The position numbers and the translations under genes were made by a program. This document shows, one piece after another, positions 6,579 through 13,812 of a stretch of DNA of 41,565 nt. The notes under the pieces were generated by a model. That model was given only the letters and a program-made list of their open reading frames with translations, was not told where the DNA came from and made no database searches. The stretch comes from CAYRVX01 sp964642165. Its GTDB lineage: Bacteria; Planctomycetota; Phycisphaerae; SM23-33. Every line of letters starts with the position of its first letter. Position 1 is the first letter of the stretch. The stretch covers positions 1 to 41,565 of the forward strand of contig CAZXOC010000024.1 in NCBI GenBank assembly GCA_964642165.1. Direction: 5' to 3'.

Positions 6579-7394
6579 TCAGGCCCCGTACCGCCGGGCC
6601 GGCGGGCCGCCCGCCAGCACGCCGAGCTGCGACTCGAAGCTCGCGCGGCCGGACCGGTAGTAGATGCCGATCGGGATCTCATCGCCCCAGGTGAAGGCCA
6701 GCCGAAGCGCCGCCTCGCGGTCGGTGGGGTCGTGGGCGTCGTCGATCGGCCGGACGCGCTGCTTGTACCACGCGAAGGTGTTCCGCCGGTTGAACGACGG
6801 GCAGGGCTGGAGGATGTCCAGCAGCGCGAAGCCCCCCCGGTGCTTCAGCGCGGCGACCATCATCGCCCGGAGGTGATCGCGCGCGCCGGTGAACGACCGG
6901 GCGACGAACGAGCAGTCCTCCGCGATGGCGATGGCCAGCGGGTTCAGCGGCACGCTCATCACGCCGTGCGTCTGGACCTTCGTGACCATGCCCAGCTCGC
7001 TGGTGGGCGAGGCCTGTCCCTTCGTCAGGCCGTACACCTGGTTGTTGTGAACGAACGCCTTGACGCCGACGTTGCGGCGGACGGCGTGGAGGAAGTGGTT
7101 GCCGCCCTCGCCGTACATGTCGCCGTCGCCGCTGGTGACGACGACCTCCAGCTCGTGGTTGGCGAGCTTGATTCCGGTGGCGGCGGGCAGCGCCCGGCCG
7201 TGCAGGCCGTTGAAGACGTTCGCCCTCGTGTAGTGGGGCAGCTTGGCCGCCTGCCCGATGCCGCTGACCAGCACCAAGCCCCCGCGGTCGACGCCGGCCT
7301 CGTCCAGGGCCTCGTCGAACGTCTTGAGCAGCAGGAAGTTCCCGCAGCCCGGGCACCACGCCGGGCTCGTGTCGGCTTTGGCCAGGTCGATCAT
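6579..7394 (-). CDS. korB: 2-oxoacid:ferredoxin oxidoreductase, beta (TPP-binding) subunit
   Basis: 271 residues. The early C-P-G-C-G-N motif, S-G-I-G-Q-A-A-K-L-P-H-Y and the thiamine-pyrophosphate motif G-D-G-D-M-Y-G-E-G followed by N-N-Q-V-Y-G-L-T-K-G-Q are those of KorB/VorB/PorB subunits. With the alpha subunit it would oxidise a 2-oxoacid (2-oxoglutarate is the usual substrate of this two-gene arrangement) to the acyl-CoA, reducing ferredoxin, or run in reverse for CO2 fixation. The ATG at 7394 overlaps the stop of the alpha gene by 4 nt (ATGA), so the two are translationally coupled. Length and arrangement match the family. Exact substrate is not readable from the sequence. Confidence 0.9.
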   Translation of the reverse strand: MIDLAKADTSPAWCPGCGNFLLLKTFDEALDEAGVDRGGLVLVSGIGQAAKLPHYTRANVFNGLHGRALPAATGIKLANHELEVVVTSGDGDMYGEGGNHFLHAVRRNVGVKAFVHNNQVYGLTKGQASPTSELGMVTKVQTHGVMSVPLNPLAIAIAEDCSFVARSFTGARDHLRAMMVAALKHRGGFALLDILQPCPSFNRRNTFAWYKQRVRPIDDAHDPTDREAALRLAFTWGDEIPIGIYYRSGRASFESQLGVLAGGPPARRYGA

Positions 7395-9055
7395 CTCGCG
7401 ATCCTCTCGGCGATCTCGCTGCCGGTGAACGGCAGGCCGCTGTAGTTCGTCAGGAGCTCGCAGTCCCCCAACAGCCCCTCCGACCGCAGGAGCGTGGCGA
7501 ACTGGCCCGTCTGGTTGCCCTCGACACTGACGAGGCGCTTCGGCGAGCCGACCGCGGCCCGCACGGCGTCGGCGTCGAGCGGCCAGAGCTGGGCGAAGTG
7601 CAGCATGGCCGCGGATTCGCCCCCGCCGGCCAGCAGGTCGACCGCCTCGCGCGCGGGGCCGTACGTCGAGCCCCACGCCAGCAGGAGCGTCTCGGCCCGC
7701 TCGGGCCCGTGGCGCTCGGGGGGCAGGGCCTCGGCAGCCAGGCCCGCGACCTTGCGCATCCGCTTGTCCTGCTGGCGGAGATGGGCATCGAGGTCCTCGG
7801 TGAGGTGCCCGTCGGCGTCGTGGGCGTCGCTGTCGCAGACGACCAGGGCGGCGGCGCCGGGGATCGCCCGGGGCGAGACGCCCGAGTCGGTCACGGCATA
7901 GCGGACGTAGTCCTCGCCGGCGTCGGCGAGGATGCACCGGTCGATGGGGCGCGCCGTCGCGTCCAGCTCGCCGCAGGTCTGCTCCATGTCCTGGAGGAAC
8001 TGGTCGGTCAGGACGATCGCGGGCGTCTGGAACTTGTGGGCCGTCTCGAACGCCCGGCGCGTGACGTCGTAGCACTGCCGGACCGAGCCCGGCGCGAAGA
8101 TCGCGCGGGCGAACTCCCCGTGCCCGGCGCGCAGGGCGAACAGCAGGTCCTGCTGGGCGGTGCGCGTCGGCAGGCCCGTCGCCGGGCCGGGACGCTGCGC
8201 GACCAGGATCACGATCGGCAGCTCCATGATCCCCGCCAGGCTGAGCCCCTCCGCCATCAGGGCGAAGCCCCCGCCGCTGGTCACCGTCAAGGCCGGCACG
8301 CCCGCGTAGGCGGCACCGCAGACCATGTTCACGGCGGCGATCTCGTCCTCGGCCTGCTCGACGACGATGCCGTACTCGTCGGCCACGCCCGCCAGGTACG
8401 TGAACGTCGCCGTCGCCGGCGTCATGGGGTAGGCGGTGGCGAACTTCACGCCGGCCGTCGCGGCGCCCAGGCCGATCGCCGTCGCGCCGTCGTAGACGCC
8501 CGCCGCGTCGCCGGCGGGGCTCGGCGCCGCCAGCGCGCCGGCGTGCCCGGCCGCCAGCTCGGCGCCCTTCCGCGCGCAGGTGACGTTCGCCGATACGACG
8601 TCGCCGCCCTTCTTCTTGAACTGCTTCCCCAGCAGCGAGACGAGGGCCGCGAGGTCGTAGCCGAGCAGGGCGAAGACCGCCCCGGCGGCCACCGTGTTCG
8701 AGTAGAGCTTGTCCCCCCCGACGTCCTTCGCGACGGCGTCGAAGTCGATGGCCACGGCGCCCTCCGCGTCCGCGCCGTTGTACAGGGCCAGCCCGCCGGG
8801 GCCGCTGGCCCCGCGGAGCGCCTCGAGCGCCACGTCGGTCAGCGCCACGAGCAGGTCGGCCCCCGCCGTGCCCGCGTGCAGCGGCTGATCGCCGATGCGG
8901 ACGTCGTACCAGTTCAGCCCGCCGCGAATCCGCGACATGTAGCTCCGCGTGGCGCAGACGCCCAGCCCCATCCCCGCGAACGCTTGGACGAGCAGGCCCC
9001 CGGTCGTCAGCACTCCCTGGCCGGCCTGCCCGGCAATGCGAATCGTCAGCGTCAT
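7391..9055 (-). CDS. korA: 2-oxoacid:ferredoxin oxidoreductase, fused gamma-alpha subunit
   Basis: 554 residues. The first about 180 form the gamma domain (start M-T-L-T-I-R-I-A-G-Q-A-G-Q-G-V, later R-S-Y-M-S-R-I-R-G-G), and the rest is the alpha pyrimidine-binding domain (A-Y-P-M-T-P-A-T, E-D-E-I-A-A-V-N-M, and R-P-G-P-A-T-G-L-P-T-R-T). This gamma-alpha fusion followed by a separate beta gene is the KorA type. The start at 9055 is chosen because the conserved N-terminus begins there and a GAGGAAG precedes it; the open frame continues 80 codons further but with Arg/Gly-rich non-conserved sequence. A possible promoter (TTAGAT-18 nt-TAGAAT, 9157-9186 on the minus strand) lies about 100 bp upstream. 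Divergent from miaB. Confidence 0.9.
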   Translation of the reverse strand: MTLTIRIAGQAGQGVLTTGGLLVQAFAGMGLGVCATRSYMSRIRGGLNWYDVRIGDQPLHAGTAGADLLVALTDVALEALRGASGPGGLALYNGADAEGAVAIDFDAVAKDVGGDKLYSNTVAAGAVFALLGYDLAALVSLLGKQFKKKGGDVVSANVTCARKGAELAAGHAGALAAPSPAGDAAGVYDGATAIGLGAATAGVKFATAYPMTPATATFTYLAGVADEYGIVVEQAEDEIAAVNMVCGAAYAGVPALTVTSGGGFALMAEGLSLAGIMELPIVILVAQRPGPATGLPTRTAQQDLLFALRAGHGEFARAIFAPGSVRQCYDVTRRAFETAHKFQTPAIVLTDQFLQDMEQTCGELDATARPIDRCILADAGEDYVRYAVTDSGVSPRAIPGAAALVVCDSDAHDADGHLTEDLDAHLRQQDKRMRKVAGLAAEALPPERHGPERAETLLLAWGSTYGPAREAVDLLAGGGESAAMLHFAQLWPLDADAVRAAVGSPKRLVSVEGNQTGQFATLLRSEGLLGDCELLTNYSGLPFTGSEIAERIAR

Positions 9056-9293
9056 GGCTTCCTCGACTTGTCGGCCCTGCGCGTTGGGTCCGTTCCGCTC
9101 GACGGACGTGCCGCGGCCGGACGACCCCGCGCCCGCACGGACCAGGACTGCGAAGCATTCTATCCCCGCCCAACGCCCGTATCTAACTTCGGCCGGCCGT
9201 CGTCTTGCGCCCGCCCCCCGGCCCGGCGGCGATTCACTCTCCGCGCCCGCCCCGGGCCGTGTATCATGGGCCTGCCGGGAGCACGAGGGCCCC

Positions 9294-10685
9294 ATGAAGG
9301 TCTACCTCGAGACGATGGGCTGCCAGATGAACCGCCTGGACAGCGAGCTGGTCGAGGCGCAGTTGCGCCGGGCCGGGCACGAGCTGACCGGCGATCGCAA
9401 GGCCGCCGACGTCGTGCTCTACAACACCTGCTCGGTCCGCCGGCACGCCGAGGAGAAGGTCTGCTCGCGGCTGGGGGCGGACAGCCGGCGCAAGCGGCAC
9501 CACCGCCCGAGGCTGATCCTGGGCGTGCTGGGGTGCATGGCCCAGCGCGAAGGCGAGGCCCTCCGGCGGCGATTCCCGGAAGTTGACGTCGTCTGCGCGC
9601 CGGGGCAGCTCGGGCGCCTGGTGGAGCTGCTGGACCGGGCGGCGTCGGGCACGCCGGCCGTCGCGCTGGACCCGCCCCGCGGGGCGGACGGCCCGGCGGC
9701 ACCCGACGACCTGGACCGGCTGGACCTCGCCCGCGACGTCCGCCACACCACCACGCCGCGGCAGGCGTACGTGCGCGTCATGAAAGGCTGCGACAACTTC
9801 TGCACGTACTGCATCGTCCCGTTCGTCCGCGGCGCGGAGCGCAGCCGCGACCCCCGCCGCGTCGTCGAGGAGGTCGCCCGCCTCGCCGCCGCCGGGCGCA
9901 GCGAGATCACCCTCCTGGGCCAGGCCGTCAACCGCTACCGCTGGACCGGCGGCCGGCGCGAGGTGGGCTTCGGCGAACTGCTGGAGCGCGTCGCCGCGGT
10001 CGAGGGACTGCGGCGCCTGCGGTTTGTCACCAGCCACCCGCTGGGCCTGAGCGATGACGTCCTCCGCGCCATGCGCGACCTGCCGAACGTCTGCGAGTAC
10101 CTCCACTGCCCGCCGCAGAGCGGCTCCGACGCGGTCCTCCGGCGGATGAAGCGCGGCTACACGCGGGGGGACTACGATGCCTTGGTCGATCGGGCGCGAG
10201 AGATCGTCCCCGGCGTGGTGCTGGCGGGGGACTTCATCGCGGGCTTCCCCGGCGAAACGGAGGCCGACCACGCCGCCTCGGCCGACTTGATCCGCCGCAG
10301 CGGGTTCAAGAACAGCTTCCTGTTCAAGTACTCGCCGCGTCCCGGCACGTTCGCGGCGCGGAACTTCCCGGACGACGTGCCGGAGGCGGTCAAGCGCCGC
10401 CGCCACGGCGAGTTGCTGGCCGTTCAGCAGGAGGTGGGCTTGGCGCACCACCGGGCCTACGTCGGGCAGGGCGTCGAGGTCCTGGTCGAGGGCCCGTCGG
10501 TGCGGGCGGACAAGCAGCCTGCGCCGCCGACCCCGGCCGCCACGCAGCTCGTCGGACGGACGCGGGGCGACCACATCGTCCATTTCGTCGGCCCGAGGCG
10601 TCTGGCCGGGCGCTACGTGCCCGTCCGCGTCACCGGCGCGACGGCCCTGGCGCTGCTGGGCGAGCTGGTGGGGGACGGCGGCTGA
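9294..10685 (+). CDS. miaB: tRNA-2-methylthio-N6-dimethylallyladenosine synthase
   Basis: 463 residues, normal length. A radical-SAM methylthiotransferase that adds a methylthio group to i6A37 of tRNAs reading U-starting codons. The N-terminal UPF0004 domain carries the auxiliary cluster cysteines C10 (T-M-G-C-Q-M-N), C46 (Y-N-T-C-S-V-R) and C81 (L-G-C-M-A-Q-R). The radical-SAM motif is C166-x3-C170-x2-C173 (G-C-D-N-F-C-T-Y-C). A TRAM-like domain ends the protein, with H-I-V-H-F and the G-R-Y-V-P-V-R-V-T strand. The N-T-C-S-V-R-x-H-A-E-E-K signature favours MiaB over the relatives MtaB and RimO. The start at 9294 has a GAGGG 4 nt upstream. Confidence 0.93.
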   Translation: MKVYLETMGCQMNRLDSELVEAQLRRAGHELTGDRKAADVVLYNTCSVRRHAEEKVCSRLGADSRRKRHHRPRLILGVLGCMAQREGEALRRRFPEVDVVCAPGQLGRLVELLDRAASGTPAVALDPPRGADGPAAPDDLDRLDLARDVRHTTTPRQAYVRVMKGCDNFCTYCIVPFVRGAERSRDPRRVVEEVARLAAAGRSEITLLGQAVNRYRWTGGRREVGFGELLERVAAVEGLRRLRFVTSHPLGLSDDVLRAMRDLPNVCEYLHCPPQSGSDAVLRRMKRGYTRGDYDALVDRAREIVPGVVLAGDFIAGFPGETEADHAASADLIRRSGFKNSFLFKYSPRPGTFAARNFPDDVPEAVKRRRHGELLAVQQEVGLAHHRAYVGQGVEVLVEGPSVRADKQPAPPTPAATQLVGRTRGDHIVHFVGPRRLAGRYVPVRVTGATALALLGELVGDGG

Positions 10686-10718
10686 CGCGCGCCTTCCGGC
10701 CGGGCGGCGCAAAAACGC

Positions 10719-10747
10719 GGCCGCCGGCTCTGGCTCAGCCGGCGGCC
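10719..10747 (+). terminator. Hairpin downstream of miaB, possible terminator
   Basis: GGCCGCCGGCT at 10719-10729 pairs perfectly with AGCCGGCGGCC at 10737-10747 around a 7-nt loop, 33 bp after the miaB stop. There is only TT and no true U-run after it, so it could equally be a 3'-end stabilising hairpin. Confidence 0.5.
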
Positions 10748-10972
10748 TTGAGGAGATAGGACAGCTGGCATCTCGAACGGACCCGCCCGGGTTCCGCACC
10801 CAGGTCGGGATGACAACTCCTGACCATGCAACCGCTGATCCCATGGAAACCTACGATTTGGATCCGCCCCGGCAAGGCCCGCACGACAAAAACTGCCCCT
10901 TTTTCGGGCGCACGGCGCGGGGCCCGGGGCCGATGCTCCCCGGCCCGCGCCCTCGTGGCGGCCTGATCGTGA

Positions 10973-11001
10973 TTGACGAACGCGTGCCTTTGCAGTAAGA
11001 T
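10973..11001 (+). promoter_or_regulatory. Near-consensus sigma-70 promoter for the c-di-GMP gene pair
   Basis: TTGACG (10973-10978), 17-nt spacer, TAAGAT (10996-11001). The predicted start of transcription near 11008 leaves a leader of only about 20 nt, which is almost entirely the ribosome-binding site. Confidence 0.7.
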
Positions 11002-11010
11002 ACGTATCCT

Positions 11011-11021
11011 AGGAGGTGATC
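11011..11021 (+). promoter_or_regulatory. Exceptionally long Shine-Dalgarno sequence
   Basis: AGGAGGTGATC matches the complement of the usual 16S rRNA 3' end over 11 consecutive bases, 7 nt before the ATG at 11029. It is the strongest ribosome-binding site in the window and fixes the start. Confidence 0.8.
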
Positions 11022-11028
11022 TGACCTC

Positions 11029-11601
11029 ATGGAAGGTCGTCCTGTACTGTCAAACGGCTTCCGTGTGGTGATCTTATCGCGCGACCCGCAACTGGGGTTG
11101 GGGCTCGTGGATCACTGTGCGTCGGCGACCGCGCTGACCCGGGCGCCCAGCGGCTACGAAGCGGCCGCGGAAATCCTCGCCGCCCCCGTTTCGGCGCTGG
11201 TGGTCGATTTCCGCGCCTTCGGGGCGAGCCATCGCCGCCTGCTGGAGATCGCACGGCAAATGGATGTCGAGGTGCTGGGCGTCGGGGCGCTTCCGGCCGG
11301 CATGGACAGCGGCGACCTCAACGGCGTTCGCTTGGTGTCGCGTCCGGCCCTTCCGGGGGCGCTGGACCGCCTGGCCGCCGCGGCAGGCGCCGGCGGACCC
11401 GCCGAGCCGCCCGGGGTACCGGCCCCGGCCGCGCCCCGCCCGGCGAGCACCGAGGACCGCGACGCCGCCGAGCCGCCCGACGAACCCGAGGCCGGGCGCG
11501 AGGCTGGACCCGAGGTCGAAACGCAACCCGGCCGGGCGGAAACGCCCAGCGACCTCCTGACGCCGGAGGAGCTCTCCGCCCTGCTGGAGGACGAGCCATG
11601 A
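11029..11601 (+). CDS. Pseudo-receiver-like protein with acidic Pro/Ala linker and FliM-like C-terminal peptide
   Basis: 190 residues; family not recognised with certainty. Residues 10-120 alternate hydrophobic strands and helices in the way of a response-regulator receiver (F-R-V-V-I-L-S-R-D near the start, A-L-V-V-D-F-R where the phospho-acceptor strand would be). Sequence conservation with true receivers is weak. Residues 125-170 are a disordered Pro/Ala/Glu linker. The last 16 residues (L-L-T-P-E-E-L-S-A-L-L-E-D-E-P) resemble the L-S-Q-x-E-I-D-A-L-L peptide found at the ends of FliM/FliN proteins, where it docks to CheY-like domains. The gene overlaps the diguanylate cyclase start by 4 nt (ATGA), so the products are probably made in fixed ratio and act together. 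A c-di-GMP signalling partner is an inference. Confidence 0.6.
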   Translation: MEGRPVLSNGFRVVILSRDPQLGLGLVDHCASATALTRAPSGYEAAAEILAAPVSALVVDFRAFGASHRRLLEIARQMDVEVLGVGALPAGMDSGDLNGVRLVSRPALPGALDRLAAAAGAGGPAEPPGVPAPAAPRPASTEDRDAAEPPDEPEAGREAGPEVETQPGRAETPSDLLTPEELSALLEDEP

Positions 11602-12821
11602 GCGGCCCGTCCCGCATGCTCCTGGTGGCGGACCGGGCGGTCGGCGAGGAGATCGTCCGCCAACTGGACGACGGGCAGTGCGTCGCGCGAAGCGATCCGT
11701 ACGACGCGCTGCTGGAGATGGGGCGCCGGCGCTGGCCCGTCGTGGTGCTCAGCGCCCCGCGGGGGGACTTTGCGGGCCTGTGCCGCGCGGCGCGGCGTCT
11801 CCAGGGCGACGCCCGGCTGTACGCGATCTGCCCCCCGGCCGGCGAGGGCGACGCCCGCGGGCTCCTGGGCGACCCCCTGGACGACTACTTCATCTACCCC
11901 TTGGCGCCGCAAGATGTTGCGGAGCTTCGTCGGGCGGGGTCGCTGCCCCCGACGGCCCCACCCTCGGCTGGGGCGGAGGGGCGTATCGCCGCGGCGAGCA
12001 AGCAGATCGCCGAGCTGATCGCGGCCGCCCAGACCCTCGAGGCGCTGGAGGGCCACCTCGCCGACGCCGTCGCCGCGCTGGTCCGCTGCCCGGTGGCCTG
12101 GGTGGCGGCAGACGAGGCGCCCGCGGGGGTCGAGCCGCTGCTGCTGGCCGCCGACGATGTCCCGCGGGTGCTTGTGCCGTGCGGCGCGATGCGGCGGTCC
12201 GAGACGGCCGAGGCCTACCTCGCCGCCGTCCGCGACTGCCTGCCGGCGCTGCTGGCCGCCGCCCGGCGGAGCGAACGCCTCCGGGGCCTCTCCATCACCG
12301 ACCACCTCACCGGCGCCTACAACCGCCGGTACTTCTACGAGCGGACCGACCAGATCATCGCCCAGGCCGAGCGGCAGGCCTTCCACGTCACCTTGCTGCT
12401 CTATGACCTCGACGACTTCAAGCGGTACAACGATACATACGGCCACGCCGCCGGCGACGAGATCCTGCGCGACACGGCCGCCCTCATGAAACAGATCACC
12501 CGCTCGCAGGACGTCGTCGCGCGGATCGGGGGCGACGAGTTCGCCGTGTTGTTCTGGGACCCCGAGCCGCGCAAGGCGGACAGCCAGCCGCCGACGACCG
12601 CCTGCGCCTTGGTCGACCGCTTCCGCGAGGCCATCCAGAAGCACGCCTTTGCCAGCCTCGGGCGCGAGGCCCGGGGCACGCTGACCATCTCCGGCGGGCT
12701 GGCGAGCTTCCCCTCGGACGGGCGCGACGTCCGCGGCCTGCTGCGCAGCGCCGACAAGGCCCTGCGCGCGGCGAAGGCCGCCGGCAAGAACGCCGTCCAC
12801 CTCGTCGGCAGCGACCAGTAG
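11598..12821 (+). CDS. Diguanylate cyclase with N-terminal pseudo-receiver
   Basis: 407 residues. The N-terminal 120 residues look like a receiver fold, but the phospho-acceptor Asp position carries Ser (V-V-V-L-S-A-P), so it is probably not phosphorylated. A helical and GAF-like segment links it to a complete GGDEF domain from about residue 230: L-T-G-A-Y-N-R-R-Y-F, then D-D-F-K-R-Y-N-D-T-Y-G-H, then the catalytic R-I-G-G-D-E-F. The inhibitory I-site R-x-x-D (R-S-Q-D) lies five residues before GGDEF, so product inhibition is expected. It makes c-di-GMP from two GTP. A short insertion (P-R-K-A-D-S-Q-P-P-T-T) follows the GGDEF strand. The last 91 bp recur as a fragment at 15208-15298. Confidence 0.9.
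   Translation: MSGPSRMLLVADRAVGEEIVRQLDDGQCVARSDPYDALLEMGRRRWPVVVLSAPRGDFAGLCRAARRLQGDARLYAICPPAGEGDARGLLGDPLDDYFIYPLAPQDVAELRRAGSLPPTAPPSAGAEGRIAAASKQIAELIAAAQTLEALEGHLADAVAALVRCPVAWVAADEAPAGVEPLLLAADDVPRVLVPCGAMRRSETAEAYLAAVRDCLPALLAAARRSERLRGLSITDHLTGAYNRRYFYERTDQIIAQAERQAFHVTLLLYDLDDFKRYNDTYGHAAGDEILRDTAALMKQITRSQDVVARIGGDEFAVLFWDPEPRKADSQPPTTACALVDRFREAIQKHAFASLGREARGTLTISGGLASFPSDGRDVRGLLRSADKALRAAKAAGKNAVHLVGSDQ
12731..12821 (+). repeat. Direct repeat, left copy (3' end of the diguanylate cyclase gene)
   Basis: These 91 bp match 15208-15298 at about 79 of 91 positions by hand count, including an uninterrupted 38-bp block, and in the same reading frame to the stop codon. Confidence 0.85.
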
Positions 12822-12837
12822 CCGCCCGGCGCCGAGT

Positions 12838-12939
12838 CACGTCGACCAGCAGGTGCAGCTTGTAGCCGAACCACTCGACCACCTTCGTGACCTTGCCTTC
12901 GTCGTCGGTGTATTCCTCAGGCAAACGCCGACACTGCAA
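12838..12939 (-). pseudogene. Transposase fragment (DDE type, remnant)
   Basis: On the minus strand about 34 codons read C-R-R-L-P-E-E-Y-T-D-D-E-G-K-V, then T-K-V-V-E-W-F-G-Y-K-L-H-L-L-V-D-V. This is the familiar W-F-G-Y-K-L-H-L-L-V-D segment around the catalytic Asp of DDE transposases of the IS1182/IS4-like broad group. Nothing before or after it in the frame continues the family, so it is a scar. It begins 17 bp after the diguanylate cyclase stop codon. Confidence 0.65.
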
Positions 12940-12964
12940 CCGGCTCCGGGGTCAAGCCCCGGGC

Positions 12965-12992
12965 TTGCCCACCACGCCGAGGCCGCTATACT
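12965..12992 (+). promoter_or_regulatory. Promoter candidate for the haem membrane protein / barrel pair
   Basis: TTGCCC (12965-12970), 16-nt spacer, TATACT (12987-12992). It lies about 100 bp before the start at 13102, and partly overlaps a small palindrome (CAAGCCCCGGGCTTG, 12953-12967). Confidence 0.5.
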
Positions 12993-13101
12993 CGTGCCCG
13001 GCTCGTAGGCAGGCCTCCGCAGGTAGCTCGCGTCTGTCGGTTCCCTGCCAGTTCGCGTCCGAGCTCCCCTCGCAGCGCCGTAAGGTGGAAAGGAGATGGG
13101 C

Positions 13102-13800
13102 ATGAAGAGGCCCCAAGCACGGCACGTGCTGTCGAACACGCTGCGTCAATGGCTCGTTTCGGCGAGCGTCTTCGTCGCGCTGTACTTCTTCTTCATGTGG
13201 TATCACAAGGTGCGGGGCAAGGACTACTCATGGTTCACGACGGAGAAGTGCATCGCCATCGCGTCGGTGTTCTGTCTGGGCCTGGCGCTGGCGATCGGTC
13301 CACTGTCCCGCTTCGGGCGGGGCTTCCGGAAGGCGCTGCCCTACCGCCGAAGCCTGGGGCTGACGGCCGCCTGGATGGCCGTCCCTCACGTCTTGCTGAG
13401 CCTGTTCTATCTGCCCTTCAGGTTCCCCGACAAATACTCGGGGGCCGGGTGGTATCTCAGTCACTGGCTCACGACCGCGATGGGGGCGATGGTCTTGATC
13501 CTCTTGCTGGCGATCGCGCTGTGCTCCTTTCCGCGAGCCATGAAGAAGCTCGGCAAGCGGAAGTGGATGATCCTCCAGAAGCTGGCCTACCTGGTGCTGA
13601 TCCTCCTGGTGGTGCACCTGCTGAGCTTGGGGAAAGTCCCCGGCTGGATCAAGTGGCTCAAGACGTTTGACGAACCGCTGCCGCCCGGGGCCTTCACGAC
13701 GACGGCCTTCTGTGTCCTGGTCCTCCTGCTGAAGGTCGTGGACCTGATCGTTCACGGTGACACACTGGCCGCCGGGCGCCACGCCGATGCCTCTTCCTGA
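13102..13800 (+). CDS. Ferric-reductase-like transmembrane haem protein (MsrQ/YedZ-like)
   Basis: 232 residues, about six transmembrane helices. The R-R-S-L-G-L motif followed one helix later by His (V-P-H-V-L-L), a second His in Y-L-S-H-W, and G-K-R-K-W-x-x-L-Q-K-L-A-Y-L-x-L-I-L-L-V-V-H are the pattern of the ferric-reductase-like (PF01794) domain, whose paired histidines hold b-type haem. MsrQ proteins of this family pass electrons from the membrane to periplasmic MsrP. No msrP gene is nearby, so the electron acceptor is unknown. AAAGGAG at 13089-13095 directly abuts the first ATG (13096), so the second ATG at 13102, with 6-nt spacing, is the likely start. The next gene begins 12 nt after this one ends. 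Confidence 0.7.
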   Translation: MKRPQARHVLSNTLRQWLVSASVFVALYFFFMWYHKVRGKDYSWFTTEKCIAIASVFCLGLALAIGPLSRFGRGFRKALPYRRSLGLTAAWMAVPHVLLSLFYLPFRFPDKYSGAGWYLSHWLTTAMGAMVLILLLAIALCSFPRAMKKLGKRKWMILQKLAYLVLILLVVHLLSLGKVPGWIKWLKTFDEPLPPGAFTTTAFCVLVLLLKVVDLIVHGDTLAAGRHADASS

Positions 13801-13812
13801 AGGGCGACCGAG

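Larger units (their letters stand above)
10686..11028. other. Intergenic region between miaB and the c-di-GMP gene pair
   Basis: 343 bp. It contains a perfect 11-bp-stem hairpin soon after miaB, a G/C-rich imperfect hairpin at about 10915-10952, and a near-consensus promoter directly before the next gene. A 62-codon ORF at 10810-10998 has no ribosome-binding site, overlaps the promoter and is not accepted as a gene. No c-di-GMP riboswitch motif was recognised. Confidence 0.5.

Noticed and set aside
10770..10830. tRNA-like GGGTTCCGCACCC segment
   Set aside because: The T-loop consensus is not met and no acceptor or anticodon stem can be drawn around it.
10810..10998. 62-codon ORF between miaB and the c-di-GMP genes
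   Set aside because: No ribosome-binding site, overlaps the promoter at 10973-11001, and no protein-like pattern.
10750..11010. c-di-GMP riboswitch upstream of the diguanylate cyclase pair
   Set aside because: The promoter lies so close to the gene that no aptamer could be in the transcript, and no aptamer motif was seen.
12496..12939. 147-codon minus-strand ORF as a transposase gene
   Set aside because: Only the first about 34 codons resemble a transposase; the rest is antisense to the GGDEF domain.
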